Below are positions 55,586-64,000 of a stretch of DNA of 64,000 nucleotides, in pieces. How positions within the stretch are numbered: position 1 is the first letter of the stretch; each line of letters opens with the position of its first letter. The position numbers were made by a program, and so were the translations under genes. The notes under the pieces were generated by a model. It worked only from the letters and a program-made list of their open reading frames with translations. It searched no databases and was not told the origin of the DNA. This DNA comes from Thiobacillus sp. (GTDB lineage Bacteria > Pseudomonadota > Gammaproteobacteria > Burkholderiales > Thiobacillaceae): assembly GCF_018780105.1 (NCBI RefSeq), contig NZ_JADMKC010000007.1, positions 186,001 to 250,000 on the forward strand. The letters run 5' to 3'.

Positions 55586-57063
55586 GTGTTGATCACGAAA
55601 TAGTTTTGCCGTGCACGTTTGTTATTTTTGGCGCCACCGGCAACCTTGCCAGCAACAAACTGCTGCCCGCGCTGTACCACCTGGAAGTCGCCGCGCGGCT
55701 GTCCGAATCGCTGAGCATCGTGGCGTTTGCACGCCGCCCCTGGAGCGATGAAGAATGGCGTGTGCACATGCGCGAGGTGCTGGGCAGCAAGGTCAAGGGC
55801 AGCCTCGACACACCGGTATTCCAGCGCTTCATCGCGCGCTTCCGCTACCAGCAGGGCGACCTCAACAATGTTGCGTCGTACCAGGCGCTGGCCGATCGCC
55901 TGCCGCCGGAGTCGGCCTGCTCCAGCACGGTGTTTTACCTGGCGATCAAGCCGGCCGAGTTTTCCGCCGTCATCCACAACCTCGAAGCGGTCGGCCTCAA
56001 CAAGCCGCGCGGCTTGAACCGGGTGGTGATCGAAAAGCCCTTCGGCGAGGACATCGAATCGGCGCGCGTGCTGAACCAGTTGCTGCACCAGAACTTCGGC
56101 GAGGAACAGGTCTATCGCATCGACCACTTCCTCGGCAAGGAAACGGTGCAGAACCTGCTGGTGTTCCGCTTTGCCAACACCCTGATCGAGCCGCTGTGGA
56201 ACCGTAATTTCATCGACCACGTGCAGATCACCGTGGCCGAATCCATCGGCATCGAAAAGCGCGCCGATTATTACGACCGCGCCGGCGCGCTGCGCGACAT
56301 GCTGCAGAACCACCTGATGCAGTTGTTGACCGTGGTGGCGATGGAGCCGCCGCCCGCGCTGGAAGCCGACGCGCTGCGCGACGAAAAAGTGAAAGTGCTG
56401 CGCTCGATCCGGCCCATCGCCAAGCGCGCGGTGCACGCGCACGCGATCCGCGCGCAATACGCGCGCGGCAATGTCGAGGGCCAGCCGGTACTGGGTTATC
56501 AGGAAGAGGAAAACGTCGAGCCCAACTCGATCACCGAAACCTATGTCGCCGCCAAGTTCTACATCGACAACTGGCGCTGGCGCGGGGTGCCGTTCTACCT
56601 GCGCACCGGCAAGCGCATGAAGCACCAGACTTCGATGATCGCGATCCGTTTTCGTCATCCGCCGCAGCAGCTGTTCCGTGAAACCCCGCTCGAATCGATC
56701 GAGCCCAACTGGATCCTGCTGTCGATCCAGCCGGACGAATCGATGCGCATGGAAATCCACGTCAAGCAGCCGGGGCTCGACATGGATACGCGCATGATGC
56801 AGATGAACGCGAGCTTCCTGAAAACCGACGAGGAAACGCTCGACGCCTACGAAACCCTGCTGCTCGACGTGATCGAAGGCGATCGCTCGCTGTTTTTGCG
56901 CTTCGACGAAGTCGAGTGGGCGTGGCGGGTGGTCGATCCGATTCTCAAGCACTGGACGGTCGAACGCGACTACATCCCCACCTATGCGGCCGGCAGCTGG
57001 GGCCCGGCGGATTCCAACCGTCTGTTCGACAACGACGACCAGACCTGGCGCAACGAGTTGTGA
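55582..57063 (+). CDS. zwf: glucose-6-phosphate 1-dehydrogenase
   Basis: A 493-residue enzyme for the first step of the oxidative pentose phosphate pathway. Visible are the NADP-binding VIFGATGNLASNKLLPALY, the active-site YRIDHFLGKETVQNLLVFRFAN and the IEKPFGEDIESA block. The start ATG 55582 overlaps the gnd stop; its stop overlaps pgl as GTGA. Having gnd first, before zwf and pgl, is slightly unusual. Confidence 0.97.
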   Translation: MSVDHEIVLPCTFVIFGATGNLASNKLLPALYHLEVAARLSESLSIVAFARRPWSDEEWRVHMREVLGSKVKGSLDTPVFQRFIARFRYQQGDLNNVASYQALADRLPPESACSSTVFYLAIKPAEFSAVIHNLEAVGLNKPRGLNRVVIEKPFGEDIESARVLNQLLHQNFGEEQVYRIDHFLGKETVQNLLVFRFANTLIEPLWNRNFIDHVQITVAESIGIEKRADYYDRAGALRDMLQNHLMQLLTVVAMEPPPALEADALRDEKVKVLRSIRPIAKRAVHAHAIRAQYARGNVEGQPVLGYQEEENVEPNSITETYVAAKFYIDNWRWRGVPFYLRTGKRMKHQTSMIAIRFRHPPQQLFRETPLESIEPNWILLSIQPDESMRMEIHVKQPGLDMDTRMMQMNASFLKTDEETLDAYETLLLDVIEGDRSLFLRFDEVEWAWRVVDPILKHWTVERDYIPTYAAGSWGPADSNRLFDNDDQTWRNEL

Positions 57064-57743
57064 GTCTGCCGGCCTGGCACGTTTTTGCCGACGCCAACGC
57101 GTTGGTGGCCGAGTTGAGCGCCGCGCTGTGTGCCGAAGCAGCTTCCGCGATTGCGGCGCGCGGTGACTTTCATCTGGTACTGGCAGGCGGCACCACGCCG
57201 CTCGCGCTGTATCGGGCGCTGGCCAGTCAGCAGGTGGGCGATGCGCGCTGGCATGTCTGGTATGGCGACGAACGTTGTTTACCGGTCGACCACCCCGAGC
57301 GCAACAGCGGAGCGATCGAAGCAGCCTGGCTGGCGGCATCGGCCATTCCGCCGGAAAACCGGCGGCCGATACCGGCTGAGCTGGGTTCGCGCGCTGCGGC
57401 TGAATCGTATGGCGCGTGGCTGGCTGGCGTGGCTGATTTCGATCTGGTCCTGCTCGGCATGGGCGAGGATGGCCACACCGCCAGTCTGTTTCCCGGCCAC
57501 GATTGGAACGGCGCGGACGTGCTGGCCGTTCACGACGCGCCGAAACCGCCGCCCGAACGTGTCAGCCTGTCAGTCGCGCGATTGAATCGCAGTCAGCAGG
57601 TGTGGTTTGTGGTCACGGGAGCGGGCAAGCGCGAGGCGTTGTCGTGCTGGAAAAACGGCGCATCCTTACCCGTGTCGGCGATACACGGCAAGCAGCAAAC
57701 CGCAGCCTGGATAGACCGGGCGGCCTGGTCGACCGATACATGA
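57060..57743 (+). CDS. pgl: 6-phosphogluconolactonase
   Basis: A 227-residue DevB-type lactonase hydrolysing 6-phosphogluconolactone. Family motifs: FHLVLAGGTTPLALYRAL, WYGDERCLPVDHPERN and the LLGMGEDGHTASLFPG block. The start is GTG 57060, within the zwf stop codon. It closes the gnd-zwf-pgl operon. Confidence 0.95.
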   Translation: MSLPAWHVFADANALVAELSAALCAEAASAIAARGDFHLVLAGGTTPLALYRALASQQVGDARWHVWYGDERCLPVDHPERNSGAIEAAWLAASAIPPENRRPIPAELGSRAAAESYGAWLAGVADFDLVLLGMGEDGHTASLFPGHDWNGADVLAVHDAPKPPPERVSLSVARLNRSQQVWFVVTGAGKREALSCWKNGASLPVSAIHGKQQTAAWIDRAAWSTDT

Positions 57744-57847
57744 TTGGGTGTTCGGGCAACACCCTCATGCACAACAATCAGCCCAGGCAGTTGCTTCAGT
57801 AGGAAAAGCGCCAACGATCTTCGTGCTTCCGGGCCTGGTGATCGCGC

Positions 57848-59227
57848 TCAGGAGGGATTCTGGTCGGGACGGTATTTCTTCAGTTTGTACCAGAGGGTGC
57901 GTTCGCTGATGTCGAGTAGCGCGGCGGCGCGGGCCTTGTTGCCTTCGGCCTGGGTCAGCGCTTCATCGATCAGGCGTGCTTCGAGATCTTCAACCGCCTG
58001 GTTCAACGGGGGCGTTGTTTTCGATCCTTCGGCCGGCAAACTGGATGTCTTGAGCATGACTTCAGCCGGTTTGGGCTCAAGCAGAAAATGCACCTCTTTC
58101 AGCAGTCCGCCCCCACTCAGGATGAGCGCCCGCTCAACCATGTTTTCGAGTTCGCGGACGTTTCCGGGCCAAGCGTATTCCTCAAGTCGCTTGAGCACCC
58201 CGGGGGCCAGTTTTGTGTCGGCCGTCGAATGCCCATGCTTGGCAATAAAGTGTTCGACCAGGCCTGCGATGTCTTCCTTCCGCTTGCGCAGCGGCGGCAA
58301 CTCAATCGAAAAAACGTTGACCCGGTAGTACAGGTCTTCACGCAGTTTGCCCCCCCGCACACCTTCCAGCGGATCACGGTTGGTGGCAGCGATGACGCGC
58401 AGGTCGAGGTTGATCACGCGGTTGCCACCCAGGCGCTCAATGGTGTTTTCCTGGAGAACCCGAAGCAGCTTCGCCTGCAGGGCCATGGGCATTTCGGTCA
58501 ACTCATCGAGGAAAATCGTGCCGCCATCGGCCAGTTCGAATTTTCCGATGCGCTCCTTGACCGCCCCCGTGAATGCGCCTTTTTCGTAGCCAAACAGTTC
58601 GCTTTCGAGGATGTCTGCCGGAATCGCTGCGCAATTGATCGGAACAAACAGGTTGTCCCTGCGTGGCGAAGCATTGTGTACCGCCCGCGCCGCCAATTCC
58701 TTGCCGGTGCCCGTCTCACCCGTGATCAGCACCGAGGCCTTGCTCGGTCCCACGCGCTGGATCAGTTCATACACGGCCTGCATCGGCTGGCTGGTGCCGA
58801 TGAAGGCATCCCAGCCGCGATTGATTTCCTGCCGCAGGAAGGCATTCTGCCGTGCCACCTCAGCGCCGTTTAGCACGCGCGCGACGGCGAGTTCCACCAC
58901 ATCGATATCGAACGGTCGCAGGAGGTAATCGCTGGCGCCGTGTTTCATGGCGGCCACCGCGGTTTCGATGGTGCCATGCGCGGTGATCACCATCACCGGC
59001 ACCTCCGACGCCTGCGCCCGCAGCGCAGCCAGCAGTTCGATACCGTCCATTTCGGGCATGCGCAGGTCGGTGATGACGAGGTCGACACTGTTGGCCTGAA
59101 ACAGCGCCAGTGCCTCGACGCCGTTGCCGGCCCCGAGCACGCGGTGGCCCATCTTCTGCAGCAGGATTTCCAGGACGCGCCGCATCTTCGGCTCGTCGTC
59201 CACGACGAGGATCTGTTTGCCTTTCAT
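57848..59227 (-). CDS. sigma-54 dependent response regulator (NtrC family)
   Basis: A 459-residue activator: receiver domain (1-120) with the phosphoacceptor Asp54 in VITDLRMPEMDG, AAA+ domain with Walker A GETGTGKE (170-177) and the sigma-54 contact loop GAFTGA (217-222), and a C-terminal Fis-type HTH (NKARAAALLDISERTLWYKL). The normally invariant receiver Lys in YLxKP is Arg here (YLLRPF). It overlaps the kinase gene as ATGA and is close to sigma-54 promoters at 54616 and 62754. Confidence 0.96.
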   Translation of the reverse strand: MKGKQILVVDDEPKMRRVLEILLQKMGHRVLGAGNGVEALALFQANSVDLVITDLRMPEMDGIELLAALRAQASEVPVMVITAHGTIETAVAAMKHGASDYLLRPFDIDVVELAVARVLNGAEVARQNAFLRQEINRGWDAFIGTSQPMQAVYELIQRVGPSKASVLITGETGTGKELAARAVHNASPRRDNLFVPINCAAIPADILESELFGYEKGAFTGAVKERIGKFELADGGTIFLDELTEMPMALQAKLLRVLQENTIERLGGNRVINLDLRVIAATNRDPLEGVRGGKLREDLYYRVNVFSIELPPLRKRKEDIAGLVEHFIAKHGHSTADTKLAPGVLKRLEEYAWPGNVRELENMVERALILSGGGLLKEVHFLLEPKPAEVMLKTSSLPAEGSKTTPPLNQAVEDLEARLIDEALTQAEGNKARAAALLDISERTLWYKLKKYRPDQNPS

Positions 59228-60990
59228 ACTGCTCCAGTCGGTGTGCGGGGGAGGCGGATGCGGAACAGCGCTCCTCCCAGTCTGCTTTCCAGCGCTTCGA
59301 TTTCGCCGCCGTGCGCGCTGACGATCTGCTGCACGATGGCGAGCCCGAGCCCGATGCCGCCTTCGCGCTTGAAGAAGAAAGCCTCGAACACGCGCGCCCG
59401 TTCTGCCGGGGCGATGCCCGGACCGTCGTCGGCGATGTCGATGAAGAGTGTGCGCGCGTCATCGTGGGTGGCGATTTCGATGTGGCCGCCCTGCGCCAGA
59501 ATCTGCAGCCCGTTCATCAGCAGGTTGAGCAGGACCTGGGTCATTTGTTCCGCGTCGCATTCGACCACCGGCTGCGCCGCCAGGAGCGACGCAGTCACGC
59601 TGACCTGCTTCTTGCCGGCCTGCGCGCCCAGCATGGCAATGCTCTTGCGGATCAGGTCGTGCATGTCCACTGCCACGTAGGAGGGCGCACGCGGCCGTGC
59701 GGTATCGAGCATGGCCGACACCAGACGATTGAGGCGCTCGGTCTCGCTCTCGATGAAACCGACCAGCTCGCGGCCCTCGTCGCTGAGGGCGGATTCGCGC
59801 TGCAGCATCTGCGCCGAGGAACGCAGAATCCCCAGCGGCGTGCGCACCTCGTGCGCGATCACCGAGGACATCTCGCCGACCACCGCCAGCTTGGAGGCGC
59901 GCACCAGGTTTTGCTGCGACTGGTCGATGTCGCGCACCATCTGCACGAAGGCTTCGGTCAGTTCGCCCACCTCGCCGCCTTGTGCGACTGGTGGCACCTG
60001 CAGCACCTTGTTGCGCATGTAGCCGCGGGCAAACCCGGTGAGGGCGGTGATAGGCCGCGCGATCTCGCGGCTGACCCAGGTGGCCATGGAAACGGTCAGC
60101 AGTGCGATGAGGCTGAGCAGGCCGAGGAAAATTAGCGCCATGCGATGCACCGGCGCCAGCGCCTGGTCGACTGGCTGGATGATCAGTGTGGTCCAGCCGA
60201 AGCCGGCGAAGTTGGCATAGCCATGCGAGCGGGCGGCGCCGACGATGACCTCGGAAGCGGCCACCGGCGCCCCCGCGCGCAGCGACACCGCCTGGCCAGT
60301 TCCCGTGCGCCAGCCGGCGAGCGCTGTGCCGAGCAACAAGCCGCGCTCGCGCAACGACCGCGAGGCCGCGATCAGCCGGCCTTCGCGGTCGAGGATGGCG
60401 AGGGTGCGGCCGCCGCCGCCGCGGGTGGCCTGGTCCAGCATGTCGTTCATTTCCGACCAGTCGAGTTTCAGCCGCAACTGGCCGAGCGTGCCGCTGGCAA
60501 AGGTCGAAACCAGAGGCACCCGCATCAGCAGCGCGCCGGCCTCGCCCGCGACCGGCGATTCGAGTTCGATGCGGGCATTGGACAGCGATGCGCCGAGCCA
60601 GACCGGCTGGCTCGCCACCTGCTGGCCAACCCGGGCGGCGTCGCTGCTGCTGACGACGCGGCCCTGCGGATCGACGCAGGACAGGTCGAGGTAGACATCC
60701 TGGTAGCCGGCCTGCAGGCCCGCCAGAAAATGCGAGAGCCGCTTGTCCACATCGCGAACCTGCATGTCCTGCATGATGTCGAGCTGGCTCCAGGTGGCCG
60801 CGTTCTGCAGACGTTCGAACATCATCTTGTCGATGTCCGCGGCGACCCCGGTCGCCTGGATGGCGAGGTTGCGTTCGATTTCTGCCTGCACCGCCTCGCG
60901 CGCCTTGACAAAAGCCAGGCTGGCCAGAAGTATGGCGGACAGAAGGCCGACGCTGAGGAAGGCGACGAGTAGCGTCTTGCGTATGGTCAC
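59224..60990 (-). CDS. membrane sensor histidine kinase
   Basis: A 588-residue kinase. It has a membrane span (~3-28), a periplasmic Cache-like domain (~30-280), a second span (~283-305), HAMP (~306-360), HisKA with His380 in VIAHEVRTPLG, and an HATPase_c domain with DDGPGIAP and GGIGLGLAIVQQI. GTG 60990 starts the protein just at the first span. It pairs with the overlapping sigma-54 response regulator and is divergent from the porin/binding-protein pair. Confidence 0.94.
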   Translation of the reverse strand: MTIRKTLLVAFLSVGLLSAILLASLAFVKAREAVQAEIERNLAIQATGVAADIDKMMFERLQNAATWSQLDIMQDMQVRDVDKRLSHFLAGLQAGYQDVYLDLSCVDPQGRVVSSSDAARVGQQVASQPVWLGASLSNARIELESPVAGEAGALLMRVPLVSTFASGTLGQLRLKLDWSEMNDMLDQATRGGGGRTLAILDREGRLIAASRSLRERGLLLGTALAGWRTGTGQAVSLRAGAPVAASEVIVGAARSHGYANFAGFGWTTLIIQPVDQALAPVHRMALIFLGLLSLIALLTVSMATWVSREIARPITALTGFARGYMRNKVLQVPPVAQGGEVGELTEAFVQMVRDIDQSQQNLVRASKLAVVGEMSSVIAHEVRTPLGILRSSAQMLQRESALSDEGRELVGFIESETERLNRLVSAMLDTARPRAPSYVAVDMHDLIRKSIAMLGAQAGKKQVSVTASLLAAQPVVECDAEQMTQVLLNLLMNGLQILAQGGHIEIATHDDARTLFIDIADDGPGIAPAERARVFEAFFFKREGGIGLGLAIVQQIVSAHGGEIEALESRLGGALFRIRLPRTPTGAV

Positions 60991-61057
60991 AGCGGAATGG
61001 TAGCCGAATGAATGTTGGAATGAGACCGGAGCGTAAGCAGTCCATGAAAAATCCCGT

Positions 61058-62146
61058 ATGACGCCGCCCCCTGTTTTGCCAGCGGGCCGGCCAACGCGAG
61101 CGCTGCGGCAGCGCCTGTGTGCTGCCGTGCGGTTGATCGCCAGTTTCTGTCTGCTGTTCAGTGGCATTGTGGCCGCCGCCGACAACACGCTTTCCGACAT
61201 CGACTACCGGCTGGGCCATGGCCTGCAAGTGGCGGACACCGGCCTCTCGCTGGGCGGCTATGCCACCGCCAGCTACGAGGACCTGCAGCACGCGCCGTCG
61301 CGTGTCGCCCTCGACAACCTGAGCCTGTTCGTCTGGTGGCAGGGCGAAGGCCGCTGGAAATTCTTTTCCGAGCTGGATTACGAGAACGTGCTGGCGTCCA
61401 ACTCGGCCGGCCAGGAGGGCGAAGAGCGCTACCTGGCACTGGAGCGCCTGTACCTCGACTACGACGTCACCGATACGGCCACCCTCCGCGCCGGCAAATT
61501 CCTCACCCCGATCGGCCGCTGGAACCTGATCCATGCCACGCCGCTGGTGTGGACCACTTCACGCCCCCTCACCACCACCCGCATCTTTCCGACCAACGTC
61601 ACCGGCCTGATGCTCTACGGCACCCTGCCCGCCGTGGCAACGGGCTTCGAGTACACCCTGTACGGCTCGCGAGGCAACGAGATCCGCCCCAATCCGGGCA
61701 TCGACACGTTTGACGAAGTCTTCGGGGCGCACGCAACCCTCCCCGTTTCGAGCGAGGGGCAAGTCGGGTTTTCCCTCGCCATGTTCGAGCAGGAAGACGA
61801 CCCGGACGAGACCCGGCAGATCGCCGGACTGGATTTCGTCTGGGCGCGCAATCGCTATGAGTTCAGCGCCGAGGCGGCCTACCGGTTCTCGGAAAAGGGA
61901 CACCTGAGGGATGAGCGCGGCGCCTTCGGCCAGCTGGTCGTACCGCTTGCCGAAAAAACCTACGCCGTGGGCCGCTACGAGGTGTACCAGCCGGCCGGGG
62001 CAACGCAGGCGACCCAGCTGTTCGTTGCCGGTTTGAATTACCGCTACACCCCCGCGGTCGTGCTGAAGGCCGAATGGATCGCCGGCAGGAACAATCAGAG
62101 CGGCGCCCCGGAAGGCTTCATGTCCTCGCTCAGCATTCTTTTCTGA
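61058..62146 (+). CDS. porin-like outer-membrane protein
   Basis: A 362-residue predicted beta-barrel protein with an N-terminal signal (IASFCLLFSGIVAAA), alternating strands such as LFVWWQGEGRWKFFSELDYEN and LYLDYDVTDTATLRAGKFLTP, and a terminal SILF. This GKFLTPIGRWN strand is typical of OprB/phosphate-like porins. It lies divergent from the kinase and upstream of a mini binding protein. Confidence 0.87.
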   Translation: MTPPPVLPAGRPTRALRQRLCAAVRLIASFCLLFSGIVAAADNTLSDIDYRLGHGLQVADTGLSLGGYATASYEDLQHAPSRVALDNLSLFVWWQGEGRWKFFSELDYENVLASNSAGQEGEERYLALERLYLDYDVTDTATLRAGKFLTPIGRWNLIHATPLVWTTSRPLTTTRIFPTNVTGLMLYGTLPAVATGFEYTLYGSRGNEIRPNPGIDTFDEVFGAHATLPVSSEGQVGFSLAMFEQEDDPDETRQIAGLDFVWARNRYEFSAEAAYRFSEKGHLRDERGAFGQLVVPLAEKTYAVGRYEVYQPAGATQATQLFVAGLNYRYTPAVVLKAEWIAGRNNQSGAPEGFMSSLSILF

Positions 62147-62154
62147 AGCCCGGC

Positions 62155-62613
62155 ATGCCGACGCTTCCGTCCCTGCTGGCTTCCACGCTGCTGATCTTTG
62201 CCTTTGCCGTGCCCGACGCCTGGGCGGCGGAACGCCCGTTTGCTGTCATCACTGCGCCCGGCGTCTCCGACTATCGGCCGTCGCGCGAGGCCATTTCGCT
62301 GATCTTCAAGCGCAAGCAGAAATACTGGGGAAACGGCACCCGCGTCCAGCCGGTCAACCTGCCCGCTTCCCACCCGCTGCGCCGCGTCTTTTCGCAAAGC
62401 CTGCTGGGGCAACTGCCGGCGGAGATGGAAGACTACTGGCGCACAATGTACTTCCACGGCGTGCTGCCGCCGCACGTACTGGAGTCGGAAGAAGCGGTCA
62501 TTCTGTTTGTACGTTCCACGCCCGGCGCGATCGGCTATGTGTCGACCTGCATTCCGGAACAGGGCGTCACGGTCGTCCTGACGGTCGGCGAATTGCCCCC
62601 CTGCCCCAAGTAG
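62155..62613 (+). CDS. small PstS-like substrate-binding domain protein
   Basis: A 152-residue secreted protein (signal STLLIFAFAVPDAWA). The body resembles the mini binding protein at 45657-46094: ISLIFKRKQKYWGNG, LPASHPLRRVFSQSLLG and STPGAIGYVS. It starts 9 bp after the porin stop. Paralogous pairs next to a kinase/regulator here and a GGDEF-EAL enzyme at the other locus imply a signalling rather than transport role. Confidence 0.85.
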   Translation: MPTLPSLLASTLLIFAFAVPDAWAAERPFAVITAPGVSDYRPSREAISLIFKRKQKYWGNGTRVQPVNLPASHPLRRVFSQSLLGQLPAEMEDYWRTMYFHGVLPPHVLESEEAVILFVRSTPGAIGYVSTCIPEQGVTVVLTVGELPPCPK

Positions 62614-62617
62614 TGGT

Positions 62618-62645
62618 CTGCAAGTTTGGTCAACAAGACTTGCAG
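62618..62645. promoter_or_regulatory. inverted repeat, candidate activator site or terminator
   Basis: CTGCAAGT-N12-ACTTGCAG is an 8-bp perfect inverted repeat just after the mini binding protein stop and ~110-135 bp before the sigma-54 element. No T run follows, so an enhancer-type site for the nearby NtrC-type regulator is as plausible as a terminator. Confidence 0.4.
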
Positions 62646-62753
62646 CAAAGCAGCGGTGCGCACGCCGTGACAGCCCCCGAGTACACGCGCGCGAATTTGT
62701 TTTCGCATTCAACATCAATGGCTTGAACATATTTTTTGGATTTCCAGGCTAGC

Positions 62754-62769
62754 TGGCACTGGGTTTGCA
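62754..62769 (+). promoter_or_regulatory. sigma-54-type promoter for the hemolysin-family cluster
   Basis: TGGCACTGGGTTTGCA fits TGGCACG-N4-TTGCW with one mismatch (T for G) and correct spacing. It lies 54 bp before ATG 62823. Confidence 0.65.
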
Positions 62770-62822
62770 CTGTCTTTGGCATCTGCCCTGCGGCCTCGCC
62801 GCACCTCATGCCAAGGAATCCG

Positions 62823-63551
62823 ATGTCTTCCCTGACCCATGCCCCACTGCTGCCCCTGGAAATCCGTTCATCGCTGAACGCCCTGCACAGCTTTCTTTTC
62901 CCCAGCAGCCAGGGTGCGAAACAAGATGCTTCCGCTGCCACCAAGCGAGCCTCCCGCCCGTCTTTCGAACTGGTCGAGCATGCCGGGGCCGACCGCGCAG
63001 CCGTAGAGAGCTTCATCAGCCAGCGCTTTGCCGAAAGCTTCGGCTCCCGCATCGAAGGCTTCATGCCGCGCCTGTTCAGCGTGCGCAACCGTGAGGGCGA
63101 GATCTGCGGCGCCTTCGGCCTGCGCTCGGCCAGCCGCAATCTGTTTCTCGAACAGTATCTCGACACGCCGATCGAGAAAACCCTGGCAGAGCGCGTCGGC
63201 GTCACGGTCGAACGCCGGCTCATCGTTGAGGTCGGCCACTTCTCCGGAGCCGTTCCGGGCGTGGTTCGCGCCATGATCGGACTGCTGACGGAACGCCTGC
63301 GCCGCGAAGGCTACGAATGGGTGGTATTCACCGGCACCACCAGTCTGCGCAATGCATTCTGCCGCCTTGGCCTGTGCCCGATCGACATCCAGGCGGCCAC
63401 GATTGACCGCCTGCCGGTCGAAGAACGCGCCGCCTGGGGCAGTTATTACGCGCATGGACCGCGTGTGCTGGTCGGCAATATCGCGGAAGGCTACCGGGCC
63501 ATGCTGCCCCCGCCCGCGACAGACAAGGCGCAGCCAAAGGAATTTGCGTGA
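62823..63551 (+). CDS. thermostable hemolysin family protein
   Basis: A 242-residue protein of the T_hemolysin family (named after Vibrio delta-hemolysins, but with an acyltransferase-like fold). Marked by RFAESFGSRIEGFMPRLFSV, the LFLEQYLD block, VGHFSGAVPGVVRAMI and FTGTTSLRNAFCRLGL. Toxic activity is doubtful. AAGGAA precedes ATG 62823; an in-frame ATG at 62808 is less well placed. The stop overlaps the AMP-ligase start as GTGA. Confidence 0.88.
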   Translation: MSSLTHAPLLPLEIRSSLNALHSFLFPSSQGAKQDASAATKRASRPSFELVEHAGADRAAVESFISQRFAESFGSRIEGFMPRLFSVRNREGEICGAFGLRSASRNLFLEQYLDTPIEKTLAERVGVTVERRLIVEVGHFSGAVPGVVRAMIGLLTERLRREGYEWVVFTGTTSLRNAFCRLGLCPIDIQAATIDRLPVEERAAWGSYYAHGPRVLVGNIAEGYRAMLPPPATDKAQPKEFA

Positions 63552-64000
63552 GTCGGATCATCGCTGCCCTGCAGCGTCATGCCGCCAGCGATCCCTGGAA
63601 ACTGGCGCTGCAGGACGAGACCCGCTCGCTCAGTTATGGCGAGCTGCTGCCGGCAATCGACGCGCTGGCCCAGCAATTGCAGGCGAGCAACCCGCGTGTG
63701 CTGGGCATCCTGGCCGACAACGGCACGGCGTGGGCGCTGGCCGATCTCGCCGCACACGCAGCCGGCATCCCCACCATTCCGCTGCCGCTGTTCTTTTCTG
63801 CCGCCCAGCTTGCCCACGTGATCAGAACAGCGGGGATCGATCAGGTGCTGACCGACCATCCCGAACGGCTGCAGCTCGCATTCCAGCAGCCGGACCTGCA
63901 GGCGGTGCCTTGTTACGGCTCATTGCAGCGGGTTCATCTGCAGACACGTGCGGATGACGCCGCCCCCCTGCCTCACGGCACGCAAAAGGTGACCTTCACC
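63548..64000 (+). CDS. AMP-dependent acyl ligase, N-terminal part
   Basis: The reading frame runs off the window after 151 residues. It begins GTG at 63548, overlapping the previous stop. Visible are the typical ligase N-terminus (SLSYGELLPAIDALAQQL), LGILADNGTAWALADLAA and HAAGIPTIPLPLFFSAAQLAHV, ending just at KVTFT, the first residues of the A3 phosphate-binding motif. It activates a carboxylic acid as an adenylate; the acid is unknown. Confidence 0.9.
   Translation, partial: MSRIIAALQRHAASDPWKLALQDETRSLSYGELLPAIDALAQQLQASNPRVLGILADNGTAWALADLAAHAAGIPTIPLPLFFSAAQLAHVIRTAGIDQVLTDHPERLQLAFQQPDLQAVPCYGSLQRVHLQTRADDAAPLPHGTQKVTFT

Overview
The window is about 64 kb of GC-rich chromosome with densely packed genes. 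Coq7, YgiQ, DUF1631, the TldD/PmbA pair, the glyA-nrdR-ribD and thiS-thiG-trmB gene orders, and RpoN- and FliA-like promoter sequences all point to a betaproteobacterium. A DsrC-like protein without cysteines fits a sulfur oxidiser of the Thiobacillus type, but that placement is inference. No IS element, phage, CRISPR array or rRNA operon is visible.

Left part (1-20.7 kb): the yhdP-nitrilase-tldD block, an HPP/CBS membrane protein, then a scrap-heap of decayed tldD-like and ribD-like sequence next to a perfect 15-bp inverted repeat. The glyA-nrdR-ribD-methyltransferase run follows on the minus strand. After it come a potassium channel, an orphan TRAP binding protein with coq7, a Mut7-C protein, an outer-membrane protein, DUF302, an FMN-split-barrel protein with GST under a divergent LysR regulator, DUF2288-ygiQ, and an FKBP isomerase.

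Middle part (20.7-41.7 kb): a tightly coupled DUF486-esterase-DctQ-DctM operon, divergent pmbA/darP, a giant DUF748 protein, a membrane metallopeptidase-like protein, mog, a periplasmic thioredoxin coupled to a secreted propeller-like protein, corA, a PhnD-like binding protein overlapping a GGDEF-EAL enzyme, phosphomannomutase, YheT hydrolase, ilvE and the DsrC-like protein.

Right part (41.7-64 kb) is rich in signalling. It has a second GGDEF-EAL protein behind a porin and a mini binding protein, mutY, and two tandem DUF1631 genes. Between the DUF1631 genes lies a clear cyclic-di-GMP-I riboswitch preceded by a FliA-like promoter. tRNA-Gly(CCC), thiS-thiG-trmB and marC follow. A gnd-zwf-pgl operon sits behind an almost perfect sigma-54 promoter, next to a sigma-54 response regulator/kinase pair. 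That pair is divergent from another porin plus mini binding protein. The window ends in a thermostable-hemolysin-family/AMP-ligase cluster that also has a sigma-54 type promoter.

The most notable themes are: cyclic-di-GMP makers/breakers and a cyclic-di-GMP riboswitch in one neighbourhood; porin plus mini binding protein pairs repeatedly placed beside signalling proteins; and two sigma-54 promoters flanking an orphan sigma-54 activator.
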